Assembly: GCA_034440495.1 (NCBI GenBank)
Contig: JAWXCE010000007.1
Location: 1-27,564 of the forward strand
Origin: JAWXCE01 sp034440495
GTDB lineage: Bacteria; Pseudomonadota; Alphaproteobacteria; Rhizobiales; Rhodomicrobiaceae
Length of the DNA: 27,564 bases
Direction: 5' to 3'
The notes below the pieces were generated by a model, which did not search any database, was not told the DNA's origin, and worked only from the letters and a program-made list of their open reading frames with translations. The first letter of the stretch is position 1. Each line of letters opens with the position of its first letter. Shown piece by piece: positions 9,371-18,808 of this stretch. The translations under genes were made by a program, and so were the position numbers.

Positions 9371-10639
9371 TTACTGTTTGAACCAGAAAACATCGAGGCG
9401 GTTGTTATAAGTACCACCGGTTGCGAAATACTTCCCATCTGGAGATAAAACGCGAGTATTTAGTTTGCCAATGTTGCACAGTGTTAAAACTGTCAAATCG
9501 GAAGCGCGAAGAACAGCAATGCCGCCACCAACTTTTTGTTTCGGCTTTTCAAACGGTTTGATAAGATAATTTGATAGCGGTGTATACGTTGGCCGCCCCT
9601 TAATCGTAAGTCCCGCATAATCTTGACGAAAGGGAACTTGCACAACTTCGCCGGTCTTAAAGTCGATACGCTCGGTAATAAAATCGGGATTTTGACCCTT
9701 TGCGCCCGGCCCGACGATGAATATAAACGCGCGTTCCCAATCCACATAAATGTTATTGGATACGCTGCCATCCTCAAAAACCAGATTTGACTTGAATTCT
9801 ATAGTTCTTACGTTGGTTGCATTTCCGTGGAGGTCAGCGGTTAGATCGTCTACTACAATCAGGCGCAGATCACTTTGACTTCCTGCCACACCCGACGTTT
9901 GGATTTTCAGAAGGTTAATCATGAGAGCACCTTTCCTTGTCTCGACAACGCTTGCCGTAAGCAAGTCGCTGTTAGCCACCTCACGGCCAAGATCGACTGT
10001 GACCGGCTGAACAGTGAACGGCTCACGAAACTCGACACGCATAGCAAACCGGCGCAATCTTCCGTTTTGCGTGGATAGGTCAGCCACCCAAAGCCAATCT
10101 GCGTTTTTATCGAACGCGGTTACTCCCGGATCGAATTTGAGTGCGCGCCCCTCCGGAGATCCGGCAAGCGGCCAATATCGCCTGCGTGACACAAGCGAAG
10201 AGCGCTCTAGATCAAAAACAATAATTTCATCTAAGTGGAGAACATAACTTGCTGCATATCGGCCATTGCGAGTTAATGCGATATCTGTACCATCAATTAT
10301 TCTAGCAGCCTGGTCATCAGTCTCGGTTAGGCCACGTATAGGTGTGACCATTTTTTTTTCAACGTCTGCAATAAGCGGCCCAGGCAAACCGCCCGCGACT
10401 AGAATGCGATTGCCAGGAAGCCAGTATAGACCCCAAGGCTGATACGGTAAATCTACGCTAAACACCCTCTCCAACAACGACGAACTCCCATTTTCTCCAG
10501 TACATACGGGTTGTGAGAGCGCCGACGTAATCGACACGGATAAAATCACAATGATAAAGCCTAACAATGTAAAGTGGCATTGACTTTCAAATCGTCGCCT
10601 GATGGCTGTCCAACTTTCGTGTTTAAATTGAAAAATCAT
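9371..10639 (-). CDS. Exported beta-propeller-like protein of unknown function, AT-rich
   Basis: About 422 residues from the ATG at 10639. A longer frame begins at 10678, but a TATAAT box lies between the two starts, so the shorter protein is preferred. A hydrophobic segment (LLGFIIVILSVSITSALSQ) just after a basic N-terminus looks like a signal peptide. The mature part has recurring short blocks of the kind LTRNGRYAASYV, WGLYWLPGNRILVAGG and LSPDGKYFATGG. These fit blades of a WD40/YVTN-like propeller. Base composition is visibly AT-richer than both neighbours, suggesting recent acquisition. It is unaccompanied by partners, and I do not recognise a specific family. Confidence 0.7.
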   Translation of the reverse strand: MIFQFKHESWTAIRRRFESQCHFTLLGFIIVILSVSITSALSQPVCTGENGSSSLLERVFSVDLPYQPWGLYWLPGNRILVAGGLPGPLIADVEKKMVTPIRGLTETDDQAARIIDGTDIALTRNGRYAASYVLHLDEIIVFDLERSSLVSRRRYWPLAGSPEGRALKFDPGVTAFDKNADWLWVADLSTQNGRLRRFAMRVEFREPFTVQPVTVDLGREVANSDLLTASVVETRKGALMINLLKIQTSGVAGSQSDLRLIVVDDLTADLHGNATNVRTIEFKSNLVFEDGSVSNNIYVDWERAFIFIVGPGAKGQNPDFITERIDFKTGEVVQVPFRQDYAGLTIKGRPTYTPLSNYLIKPFEKPKQKVGGGIAVLRASDLTVLTLCNIGKLNTRVLSPDGKYFATGGTYNNRLDVFWFKQ

Positions 10640-10666
10640 CCTACCAGCGCCTCTTTCTAAGAATTG

Positions 10667-10672
10667 ATTATA
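10667..10672 (-). promoter_or_regulatory. Candidate -10 box for the propeller-like gene
   Basis: Read on the minus strand, 10672-10667 is TATAAT, a perfect consensus -10. It lies about 28 bases before the ATG at 10639. No equally good -35 was seen at the ideal spacing. A perfect palindrome ATATCTAGATAT at 10732-10743 lies upstream and could be an activator site. Confidence 0.45.
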
Positions 10673-10679
10673 CCGCATA

Positions 10680-10836
10680 AATCTCGGTGACGGCGTAAAA
10701 ATTTGCCTTAAATTGTAAATATAACTGATTTATATCTAGATATGCTAGATCACTCATGCTGTATGCATAACGAAATACTAAGCCATGAATTTAGACTACT
10801 TTCTTCTTGACTAATGTGCCGTTTCGCCGGTTGTTA
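10680..10836. other. AT-rich intergenic region
   Basis: 157 bases between the propeller-like gene and the HlyD gene. It contains the 12-bp palindrome at 10732-10743 and the upstream region of the propeller gene. No terminator for the HlyD transcript running into it was recognised, and no gene. Confidence 0.5.
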
Positions 10837-12201
10837 TTATCTTTCACGGAACGCACGCGCGAACTGATCCTGAAGCGGTTTGACGAGGTAGGAAACAACA
10901 GTCCGATCTGTCGTTCTGATGTGGACGTCGGCCGGCATCCCCGGAAGCAGCTTCGCCTCGCCGAGTCGTTTGATTTCGTCTTTCGACAAACTCACTCGCA
11001 CGGCGAAATAAGCTGGCGTTGACTGGGCTTCCTTGATGATGTCGCCCGATACGCGCGTGACGCGGCCAATTAGCTCCGGCGTCGTGGCGCTATTGAAGGA
11101 TGTGAAGCGTACGAAGGCGTCCTGCCCCACATGCAGACTCTCGATATTCTCCGGCGCGACATGGGCCTCGATGACGAGCGTGTCGTTCTGCGGAACGATG
11201 AGCATGATCGGCTGGCTGGCATCGACAACTCCGCCCACGGTGTGCGCCGTAAGCTGATGCACGACGCCCGCTTGCGGCGCGCGGATCTCGACCCGCTTGA
11301 GCTGATCCTCGGCGGCGACGCGCTTCTCGATCAGTTCCGCTTCCTTGGCCTCGGTTTCGCGCAAGTCTTTCAACACCTCAGTGCGCCGCTCCTGATCGAG
11401 GCCGATAAGCTGGAGCTCGGTCTCGCTGATTTTGCCCCGCGCTTCGGCGACGGAAGCTTCTAGTTGGCCACGATCTCCGCCCAGCCTTGTCGCTTCACGG
11501 CGTTTAAGGGTCATCTTTTCGATGGTGACAAGCTGTTTGGCCTCGAGTTTTTCCAGACCCGCAACCTCCTTGGCGATCAATGCTATTTCTTTAATCTTCG
11601 CGTCAACCTGGGCCGTCAGGCCACTGATCTGCTTTTTGAGCTGGTCGATCCGCTCGTTCAGACGCGACTTCTGGCCCTCGGTCTCAGACCTCCGGCTTTC
11701 AAACAGCGAGCGCTCGCTCGCGATGCGCGCGGCGAAGTCAGGCTCGGTCATCCGGCGCGCCACGTCCTCAGGGATATCGATCTTTGTGACGCTGTCGCGT
11801 TCGGCCCGGAGGCGCAGTCCGCGTGCAATCTGGTCGTCGAGCTGCTTGACGATGAGTTGCAGGTTCACGTGAGGGATGGTGTCATCGAGGCGGATGAGAA
11901 CGTCGTCCGCGGACACACGATCGCCGTCCTTGACGCGAATCTCTCCCACAACGCCGCCGTTTGGGTGTTGAACCTTTTTGACGTTGCTATCGACGACAAC
12001 GACGCCCGGCGCGATCACGGCCCCCGCCAGCACAGTGGAGCCCGCCCATACGCCTACACCGCCGCCAAGGAGGATCAGCACCGCGAAACCTAAAAGAAGA
12101 TGCGGCCAGATAGAGTGGCGCTTGGGGACGTACAACTCCGACGCGGCGTTCATGCCATCAGAGGATTCGGGCGCGACCGCAGATTTCCTGAATATGCTCA
12201 A
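10837..12201 (-). CDS. Type I secretion membrane fusion protein (HlyD/PrtE family)
   Basis: This periplasmic adaptor would link an ABC exporter to an outer-membrane TolC-type duct. It has a short cytoplasmic N-terminus, one membrane helix (HLLLGFAVLILLGGGVGVWAG), and a lipoyl half-motif (VKKVQHPNGGVVGEIRVKDG). A long coiled-coil hairpin (residues ~125-290) and the second lipoyl half (VEIRAPQAGVVHQLTAHTVG) follow, then the C-terminal beta-barrel with LLPGMPADV. At 454 aa it is full length and open. The start is a TTG at 12201 with AAGGAG five bases upstream, better than the in-frame TTG at 12216. It follows the ATPase gene remnant by 24 nt, so its own exporter partner is now broken. Confidence 0.88.
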   Translation of the reverse strand: MSIFRKSAVAPESSDGMNAASELYVPKRHSIWPHLLLGFAVLILLGGGVGVWAGSTVLAGAVIAPGVVVVDSNVKKVQHPNGGVVGEIRVKDGDRVSADDVLIRLDDTIPHVNLQLIVKQLDDQIARGLRLRAERDSVTKIDIPEDVARRMTEPDFAARIASERSLFESRRSETEGQKSRLNERIDQLKKQISGLTAQVDAKIKEIALIAKEVAGLEKLEAKQLVTIEKMTLKRREATRLGGDRGQLEASVAEARGKISETELQLIGLDQERRTEVLKDLRETEAKEAELIEKRVAAEDQLKRVEIRAPQAGVVHQLTAHTVGGVVDASQPIMLIVPQNDTLVIEAHVAPENIESLHVGQDAFVRFTSFNSATTPELIGRVTRVSGDIIKEAQSTPAYFAVRVSLSKDEIKRLGEAKLLPGMPADVHIRTTDRTVVSYLVKPLQDQFARAFRER

Positions 12202-12225
12202 TGTCGCTCCTTGCAAATTGTCTTG

Positions 12226-12960
12226 TCACTCTGCTGCCTTAATGGGGACGGGAACCGGGCGGGTGACTTTGTTGAGAACATCGTCTTTCGGACCGAAGGC
12301 CAGCAATTGGCCATTCGCCATGGCCAAGACCTTGTCGACGTGCATCAGCGCAGAAGGCCGATGCGCGACAACGACGATGACGCATCCACGCTCCTTGAGC
12401 GTCTTGATGGCGCTCGAAAGCGCATTTTCGCCATCGGCGTCGAGGTTGGAATTCGGCTCGTCCAGGACAATGAGAAAAGGGTCGCCATGGATCGCGCGCG
12501 CCAGCGCAATCCTCTGGCGCTGGCCCGCCGACAACCCTTTGCCGCGTTCGCCGATGCGCGTCCCGTACCCTTGCGGCAGATTGAGGATCAACTCGTGAAC
12601 GCCCGCCACCTGCGCCGCCGCAATGACAGTCTCACTTTTCGCGTCTGGATCAAACCGGCATATATTTTGCGCTATGGTGCCGCTGAACAGCTCGATTTCC
12701 TGCGGCAGGTAACCAATGTCGCGGCCAAGTTTGATGGGATGCCACTGATCGAGCGGGGCTCCGTCGAGGCGAACGCAGCCGCGCTCCGGCAAAGGTTGCC
12801 AAGCGCCGACGAGCGCGCGCACCAGGGTGGATTTACCCGACGCGCTAGCGCCAATCACGCCAAGCGCCTCGCCCGCAATCAACTCAAACGTCATGCGGAC
12901 GATATCGGGAGATGAAGCGAGGGCCCTGATCGAGAGCCAGTTGGCTGCGCACGGCCACGG
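12226..12960 (-). pseudogene. Type I secretion ATPase (PrtD-like), nucleotide-binding domain only
   Basis: The open frame holds only the C-terminal ABC domain of a type I secretion permease-ATPase. It has Walker A GASASGKSTLVRALVG, a Q-loop region (GYLPQEIELFSGTIAQNI), signature LSAGQRQRIALARAI, Walker B FLIVLDEPNSNLD and H-loop VVVAHRPSALM. These proteins normally carry about 300 residues of membrane domain before this; here the sequence loses similarity near 12960. The upstream DNA instead reads as an unrelated protein on the opposite strand. The membrane part is therefore deleted, and export by this transporter cannot work as it stands. It sits 24 nt ahead of the HlyD gene, as usual for this pair. 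Confidence 0.85.
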
Positions 12961-13683
12961 CGTGTTCTCCGTCCTCGCGCAGTATCGGCGCGATGACGCA
13001 GTGGCGGCATGGCATGAGACGATCCGGGCCGTCGAGGAATTCATCAATCTGCCGAGATTCGGGATCGCCGACGATCGGCTTCGAGCTTGGTTGTGTGCGA
13101 TCCGATTTTACGGCGCGTTTGTTTCAAATTCGGGTCTGATATGGCTGGCCGTGCGTCAGGCGCTCGCGTCCCATCTCGAACCATCGGTTATTGGGCGGTT
13201 CACGCGGATCATGCTGTACGCCGGCGCGATGAGTGTGGCCTTTGCCGCGCATGGCCAGGACGCTCGTAGCGCCAGCATCACGCTCGACACGATCGGCGGC
13301 GCGGTCGATTATTTTCAATCGCGGCGACGGCACCTCGTCTCGCTGCTCTACACCATGCCCCATGCGTGTTCCGGCTCGCTGGTTCTTCAGCCCTATGACG
13401 CGCTGACCTCCTTCTGCCCCACGTCGAGCATAGCTGCATCGCCATCACCGGCTTTCACTACAAGCTTGTCCTGCTCGAGGCGCTGCCGGATTTCAGCCTG
13501 GGGGTCGACAGCATCGGCGCAATGGCCAGCCAAGACTTTGAGACCCTGGACGACTATTTCTTGAGCCGGAAACTGCGTCGATCCACGTCATGGCCGAACT
13601 GCGCGGCGATCAGTTCACGATGCCGGCCATGGAACCGGTGGATGGGTGGAAGATTTTCTCGGCGGTCGAACTGCGCAACTGCG
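12960..13683 (+). pseudogene. Unidentified coding remnant, 5'-truncated and frameshifted
   Basis: From about 12960 the plus strand has protein-like codon usage: EEFINLPRFGIADDRLRAWL, then IGRFTRIMLYAGAMSVAFAA and YFQSRRRHLVSLLYTMP. Around 13420 the frame changes, and the text goes on as SCIAITGFHYKLVLLEALPD and QDFETLDDYFLSRKLRR. Near 13572 it changes again to HVMAELRGDQFTMPAMEPVD and WKIFSAVELRN. It then meets the convergent DUF305 gene. The start is lost at the junction with the secretion ATPase. I do not recognise the family. Coding on this strand is inferred from the open frames and composition only. Confidence 0.45.
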
Positions 13684-14055
13684 TCAAGCCGCCTCGCGTG
13701 ACGAGACTGTGCCCTGTAACGCTGCAAGCCTTCCGCGCATCCCGGCGATCTCGCCGCTCTGATCGGCAATCATCTGCTCCGCGAAAGCGCGGGTCAACGG
13801 ATCGCTGCCCGCCGCCAACACCAGCCGGGCCATTGCGACCGCGCCTGAATGATGCGGGATCATCATCACGAGAAAGTCGATATCAGCGTTGCCTGATGGC
13901 GGATCGCGGTGCATGTCCGCCATCATCCGCTCCATGGAGGTGTTCATCTGATGCGTGAAACGACCATATTCGCCGGGCGCTGGCCCTTGAGGCTCACCCC
14001 CATGATGCTGGTGGGGGCGCGCGGTGTCGCCTGACGTCGAACTTAAATCATCCAT
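13684..14055 (-). CDS. DUF305 family protein
   Basis: This 123-residue protein has the DUF305 core: a helix with MERMMADM, then DIDFLVMMIPHHSGAVAMAR, the family's His-His motif, and a second helix with AEQMIADQSGEI. A His-rich N-terminal stretch (PHQHHGG) could bind metal. DUF305 proteins are often found with copper or other metal handling genes and are usually exported, but no signal peptide is evident here. The ATG at 14055 is chosen because AAGGCA lies before it. It follows the YVTN-type propeller gene by 10 bases, so the two form an operon. Confidence 0.8.
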   Translation of the reverse strand: MDDLSSTSGDTARPHQHHGGEPQGPAPGEYGRFTHQMNTSMERMMADMHRDPPSGNADIDFLVMMIPHHSGAVAMARLVLAAGSDPLTRAFAEQMIADQSGEIAGMRGRLAALQGTVSSREAA

Positions 14056-14065
14056 CGGCTTGCCT

Positions 14066-15443
14066 TTAGGCTGTCGCGCTCGGTGCGCCGGGGCGCACAT
14101 ACACGAGATTAATGCTTTTCTTGTTCCGAAGCTTACGCGACGGCAATTCAAGATCGCCCAGCGGTATTTGCGCGATGAAGCGCGGCTTGAAGACATCCGT
14201 CACATCGAACGCGCTGCATTTTGTTTGTCCGGCGTTGGGCGTTCCCGGCAATTCGTCCGCCTCATGCGCCACATAGAGTTTGGTGTTAAATGGGTCGGTC
14301 CAAATACCATGCGACTCGCGGCCATTGCTGAAAAACGTCGATACCACCTTGTGCATGCCCGCAGGCGCACTTCGGTCGATCACGCCAATGCGGCTCGACG
14401 CGACGCCACCCGGGCCGTCATCGTCGATACGGGCGTAAGTGACGTAGGCCACGCGTCCGCTCGCATTTTCGACGAACTCCACATGATTTGGACGGGCCTT
14501 GTCGCCGAGCGGGATGGTTTCAAGCAGCTTGACGTCGCCCGTGGCCGAAATTACCGAAACTGCGTCGGCGAGCTTATGCGACACCCACATTTCCGCAGAC
14601 CCGGGCGCGCGTTTCAAAAACGGACTAAAGCCGAATTTATCAGCGCCAGCGATATCGAGAACCATCTTGCGCTGCGCCGTCGAATACCCATTCGCATCGT
14701 AACTCACGTCCAGCACATCGATGCGCGGCGTCTTTTGCGAAATGATGAACGCTGTGCGTCCGTCGGCTGAAAACCATACCATCGCCGGGCCGGGAAGCAC
14801 GGGCATGAACCGCAAAATGGACGAGCCGCGCGGCGCTGTGCCTGCGCATTCCGCTTTGGCTTTCTCCACATCGATGACCGCGATCTTATCTTCGCCGCGC
14901 ACAGCGACCCAAATTTCGCGCCCCGTTCGCGTGAAGGTCGGCTCGTGCGGCTCCCGCCCAACCATGATGCCGGAAGTGAGCGTTTCCGCATTGGCGGTTG
15001 GCCCAGCCTGGCTGTTCGGTTGATTGCCAATCACCTTCAGCGTGCGCGTGTCGATCAAATAGAGATTGCTGGTGCCGCGTCCGGCCGTGGCCAGCAGCGT
15101 CGAGTCTGGCGATGGCACGCAGCCATGGATCGAGATCGCACCGTGATAAAGCGGCTTTTGCACCATGGCGCCGTGGGTCGGGATCATGCCGCCGGTGACG
15201 AAGCGGAACGGAGGGCGGGGGGTCTTCGTCGAAACTCGTCAGATTGACACTGGCCTCCACCACGTCCTTGACCGGATCGATCACCGTGAGCGTGTTGGAG
15301 TCCTCGTTTGTTAGAAAAACCCGGTCGCCGGTCTGTGCACCGCTTGCGGCGCGCGCAAGCGACGGATTTAGTGCCATGGCCACTGCGGCGACGCTCGCGC
15401 CAGCTAGAAACGTTCTTCGGTCAACGGTACAATCTTTCGTCAT
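14066..15443 (-). pseudogene. Tat-exported YVTN/YncE-type beta-propeller protein, frameshifted
   Basis: The N-terminus MTKDCTVDRRTFLAGASVAA is a twin-arginine signal, and ATG 15443 has GGAG upstream. The mature part starts with GDRVFLTNEDSNTLTVIDP, a typical YVTN-repeat blade. At a run of six C's (15218-15223) the frame shifts by one base. The second frame then carries the rest: GCVPSPDSTLLATAGRG, IWVAVRGEDKIAVIDVEKA, MVWFSADGRTAFIISQKT and MWVSHKLADAVSVISATG. It ends at 14066. Together they make about 460 residues of a seven-blade-like propeller. Only one base in a homopolymer separates it from an intact gene, so a sequencing error or phase variation are alternatives to true decay. Confidence 0.8.
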
Positions 15444-15476
15444 GCGCACTCCCTCAAGCTTAACGCGCGCGATCAA

Positions 15477-15644
15477 GCGCGTAATGAGTGAGAGCGGATA
15501 CCGAAAATTTTAATCCTAAAAGTTTGCCAGTTTGCAATCACGCTTACGTGACCAAATGCGTGATCGTCTCCCCCGTGAACCGCACCGGCTTGAACATTTG
15601 AACCATAGGGTTGAGTATCGAAATCCATAATGCGAATACACCCT
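15477..15644. other. Intergenic region with a 7-bp inverted repeat
   Basis: No gene was seen. ATCACGC (15537-15543) and GCGTGAT (15558-15564) form a perfect inverted repeat with a 14-base spacer, about 95 bases upstream of the YVTN-type gene on the minus strand. It is a possible operator for that operon, but unsupported by a recognised regulator. Confidence 0.3.
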
Positions 15645-15806
15645 TCATCGGGGCCGAGCAGTCCTTGTCATCAAGCGGATCAGCGTGGTTTTACCCGCGC
15701 CGTCGGGACTGACAAGACCTGATTTTGCCACTGCCAAAATAGTACTCAGCGCAATTTGTGAACCAAAACGCTTCGTGACATTCGCGATCTCGATGGGTTC
15801 ACCCAT
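15645..15806 (-). pseudogene. ABC transporter ATP-binding protein, N-terminal fragment
   Basis: This 53-codon frame begins MGEPIEIANVTKRFGSQIAL, a normal ABC-ATPase start. After a short internal loss it reaches Walker A (SPDGAGKTTLIRLM), then stops at 15645. The PDGAGKTT form is typical of ATPases of ABC-2 type drug or lipid exporters (YbhF-like). Signature, Walker B and everything downstream are missing. It lies 6 nt after the HlyD relic, the usual order for such exporters. Confidence 0.75.
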
Positions 15807-15812
15807 GGTCAT

Positions 15813-16195
15813 TCAGCACCCCGAAGCTACGGCACCTGGTTTGCCATTACCGTCGGGAATGCAGATCGTCACCGGCAAGCCGTGATCCAGCGCGTTGTCC
15901 GCATTCTTCAAGATCATACGGAGCCGATAAACCAAGCCGACGCGTAGCGGCACCCTCTCAACGGATTTGGCGGTGAATTCCGGACCGGCGAAATATGGCA
16001 TACCCGACTATCATAAGGCTGGCCGGGCCGTATATCGGTGTAAAGCTTGAATGCCATACCGGGATGAAACAGGTCGAGCTGCGGTTCAGCCGCATAGGTG
16101 CGAACCTTAACAGGGTTGCGCAGCGATAATGTGTAAACCGTGGTGCTGGAGGCAACTATGGCGCCGAGATCGACCGCGCGGATTAAGATGACGGC
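15813..16195 (-). pseudogene. HlyD/YbhG-type membrane fusion protein, C-terminal relic
   Basis: Reading down from 16195, one frame gives RAVDLGAIVASSTTVYTLSL, then DLFHPGMAFKLYTDIRPGQP, the second lipoyl half and beta-barrel of an efflux adaptor. Near 16000 the frame changes to FTAKSVERVPLRVGLVYRLR and LDHGLPVTICIPDG, the conserved C-terminus, ending at 15813. The N-terminal half is missing. It would have paired with the ABC ATPase fragment next to it in an ABC-2 exporter. Both are dead. Confidence 0.75.
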
Positions 16196-16257
16196 GCTCT
16201 TTTACGCGCAGCCGCCACTATATCCGGGTTTCCGCCAGAGAAAATGTTGAGGGTTGA

Positions 16258-16840
16258 CCCAAAGGGCGCTTTTTAGACGAATTCCGTCGCCGGTTGCCTA
16301 CCAATATCGCCGGAGCCGTGGTGACGCAGCCTTCGATTGGAAAAAGTGTCGTGCCTTTTGGGACTTTCGTCGCTGAGCAAATGCGTTTTTAGCGATCAGT
16401 TTTGGCGGATGAAGCCGCCCATATCGTATCGCAGACCGGCGTCAAAGATCTTAATCTCGCAGCGAGCGACGTATCTAATCTCGCGGACGCGCTCATCGAA
16501 TTTTATGCGGTAGGATCGCCACACGGGGCAGAGAATTATTTCTCACGGGCGCTTGCGCGCATTTGCAAAGCCAAGCGTTTTTCATCGTCGATGACCTCGC
16601 CGCTGCATGTCTTTGAAGGCGCGGGCGCGTTTAAACGCAAGATCCACTTGGCTGAATTTGAACATCTGGCTGGTTCGCGAGTCGGCCTAACTTTGGTCGC
16701 GAAAATTGCGCCGAATTTTCTTATTAAGGATACAGCAACAGCTAACTTCTGTTTGCCGACGAAAACCAAGGTTAGCACATACTCTTATCGCAAAGCGGGA
16801 GACGAGCCAGTTAGGATTGTCAAGCCCGTCCCACAGTCTG
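16258..16840 (+). pseudogene. Unrecognised plus-strand frame with an internal stop
   Basis: One frame is open from 16258 to a TAG at 16390-16392 (IAGAVVTQPSIGKSVVPFG at its middle). It then stays open in the same frame past 16840 (HIVSQTGVKDLNLAASDVSN, then ALIEFYAVGSPHGAENYFSR and LHVFEGAGAFKRKIHLAEF). Staying in the same frame across the TAG suggests one gene broken by a nonsense mutation. No SD fits the TTG at 16402. I recognise no family. The final part runs antisense into the converging gene that ends at 16841. Confidence 0.3.
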
Positions 16841-17647
16841 CTAGCCCAGCGTTCCAAAACAGTATTCCGTTAGGGCGACGCCGCTTTGCCTTTCATCTCC
16901 CACCACGTGCGTGAATGTGCCCGCTTGCTGGCGCATATGGCTATCCATGGCGCTTGATCGCAAAGCCTTTTCCCATGACCCCAACGCGTCGAAGGTCAAC
17001 TCGTGCCGACGCCCGCCGATTTCGCCGAACATGAGATTGTCTTTATGCGCGCAGGAATTTCGATCTGCTTCCATCAACACGCCTGAAACGCTGTCCAGCA
17101 TTTTGAAATAGTCGTATTTGCTGAGGCCGAAAACGGCGTCCGCAGTCCAAACGATCTCGTTATCGCCTAACACACCATGTAGGAAGCGATAGCCCCAGTA
17201 GCGCGGCGGATTTCGCCAATAATACCGCTTGTGATAGCCAACGCCTTGATAATCCCGTCCCTGATATCTCACAACACAGTCAAGATTGGGCTGGTGAAGA
17301 ACACTTTCCTGCGCATCCAACGCGTCATACGCCCATTCGTATGAGGCCTTTGTCTTGAAAATAATCTCGAATGCGTTTTCGATGCGCTCGGCTTTCACCG
17401 CAATAAAACCGCCTTCCAATTGCGCATATATAGACAATGTGGGGCACGCGACATCGAAGTAGGATGCGTCGGTTTGGGTTATAGGAGCCTCGCTTGAGAG
17501 CGCCTCTCGCATCCCGCCATCATAAATCCATGCGGAGTGATGCTCCAGCGTATCGGTGCGAAAAATGCGGAGGGCGAACACCTTGTCGCCGCAGAACACG
17601 TGATATTGTATGCTATCATGACCTTTAGTTTGGTATCTCAGTTGCAT
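16841..17647 (-). CDS. Conserved-looking hypothetical protein closing the catabolic operon
   Basis: This 268-residue soluble protein has no signal peptide and is rich in aromatic residues. Notable are GYHKRYYWRNPPRYWGYRFL and the following VWTADAVFGLSKYDYFKML. The pattern of short beta strands with Trp, Tyr and His-bearing turns is reminiscent of lipocalin-like (CrtC/AttH-type) barrels, but this is a weak impression. It is the last gene of the minus-strand cluster, 54 nt after the ABC ATPase, and is probably co-transcribed. A role in binding or processing the imported substrate is inference from position only. The SD is weak. Confidence 0.65.
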   Translation of the reverse strand: MQLRYQTKGHDSIQYHVFCGDKVFALRIFRTDTLEHHSAWIYDGGMREALSSEAPITQTDASYFDVACPTLSIYAQLEGGFIAVKAERIENAFEIIFKTKASYEWAYDALDAQESVLHQPNLDCVVRYQGRDYQGVGYHKRYYWRNPPRYWGYRFLHGVLGDNEIVWTADAVFGLSKYDYFKMLDSVSGVLMEADRNSCAHKDNLMFGEIGGRRHELTFDALGSWEKALRSSAMDSHMRQQAGTFTHVVGDERQSGVALTEYCFGTLG

Positions 17648-17701
17648 TACTTGCAGGTTCCGATCTTAGAAGCTAGATTCCTATAGCCGCTCGTCGCGGG
17701 G

Positions 17702-18766
17702 TCACGTTTCCCAAATGGCGCGGCAGTCGTTGGCGCTCCAATTCAGTGAAATCCGATCTCCGTTTCGAGGCGATGGCGCGGTTAACGGAATATGCACGAT
17801 ATGGGATCGGCCTCTGCTGTCTTGCGCCTGACAGAGCCACCCCGTTCCATGATACAGGGCGCGCTCTACGCTCGCCTCGAGACGATTTTGGAGGTCGCCT
17901 TCGAGCCGGTAGGCTTCGGGTCGTATGGTGAGCACAAGCGCATCGCCAACCCGCGCGTTACTTGGCCAGTGATGCGTTTTGAGTTCTGCGCCGACGTGAT
18001 CGCAAACGAGGCACGCGCCATTTTCGATGGCGCGAACTTCGACGGGAATAAGCGTCATCCGTCCGATGAACTGCGCAACAATGCCATTCATCGGTTCCTG
18101 ATAGAGTTTTGCGGGCGGGTCGATCTGGATAATCCGGCCCCTATGCATCACGGCGACGCGGTCGGACATTCCCAGCGCCTCGCCCTGATCGTGGGTGACG
18201 AACAGCGTCGTGACACCCAAAGCGGCCTGAACGCGTTTGATCTCCAGTTGAAGCTCCTCGCGCAGCTTCAGATCGAGCGCCGCAAGGGGCTCGTCCAGCA
18301 GCAAAATCTGCGGCTTCAAAACCACGGCACGAGCGAGCGCCACGCGCTGCTTCTGTCCGCCCGAGAGCTGGCTCGGCATGCGCTCGGCCAAGCCATCGAG
18401 TTGCACGAGGCTTAGAACTTCACGCACGCGGACGTCGATCTCGGCCCGGCTCATGCGCCGGACCCGCAGGCCGAACGCTATGTTTTGCGCGACATTTAAA
18501 TGCGGGAAAAGAGCATATTGCTGAAACACCATAGCAGTGGCGCGCTTTTGCGGAGGGGTGCGCGTCACATCCGCGTCAGCGATGCAAACACGCCCCTCAT
18601 CCGGATAGACAAAACCGGCCACCATGCGCAGGCAGGTGGTTTTGCCGGACCCGGATGCGCCGAGCAGTGTCACGAACTCAGACTCGCCAATGGTGAGCGA
18701 CACACCATCGACCGCCACCGCTGTTCCATAGGATTTGCGCACGTTTTCAAGCCGCACTTCGGACAT
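17702..18766 (-). CDS. ABC importer ATPase (PotA-like, spermidine/putrescine type)
   Basis: This 354-residue protein powers the importer formed with the two permeases and binding protein upstream. Motifs in order are Walker A LLGASGSGKTTCLRMVAG, a Q-loop (MVFQQYALFPHLNV), signature QLSGGQKQRVALARAV, Walker B QILLLDEPLAALD and H-loop TTLFVTHDQGEAL. A C-terminal regulatory OB-like domain (TOBE) from about residue 240 has LTIRPEAYRL, typical of PotA and other CUT1/polyamine-type ATPases. GGAAAG precedes the ATG. It lies 42 nt after the binding-protein gene. Confidence 0.92.
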   Translation of the reverse strand: MSEVRLENVRKSYGTAVAVDGVSLTIGESEFVTLLGASGSGKTTCLRMVAGFVYPDEGRVCIADADVTRTPPQKRATAMVFQQYALFPHLNVAQNIAFGLRVRRMSRAEIDVRVREVLSLVQLDGLAERMPSQLSGGQKQRVALARAVVLKPQILLLDEPLAALDLKLREELQLEIKRVQAALGVTTLFVTHDQGEALGMSDRVAVMHRGRIIQIDPPAKLYQEPMNGIVAQFIGRMTLIPVEVRAIENGACLVCDHVGAELKTHHWPSNARVGDALVLTIRPEAYRLEGDLQNRLEASVERALYHGTGWLCQAQDSRGRSHIVHIPLTAPSPRNGDRISLNWSANDCRAIWET

Positions 18767-18808
18767 CGTCTTTCCGCCGTAAAAATTGAAATCTTGAGCG
18801 CAGCATCA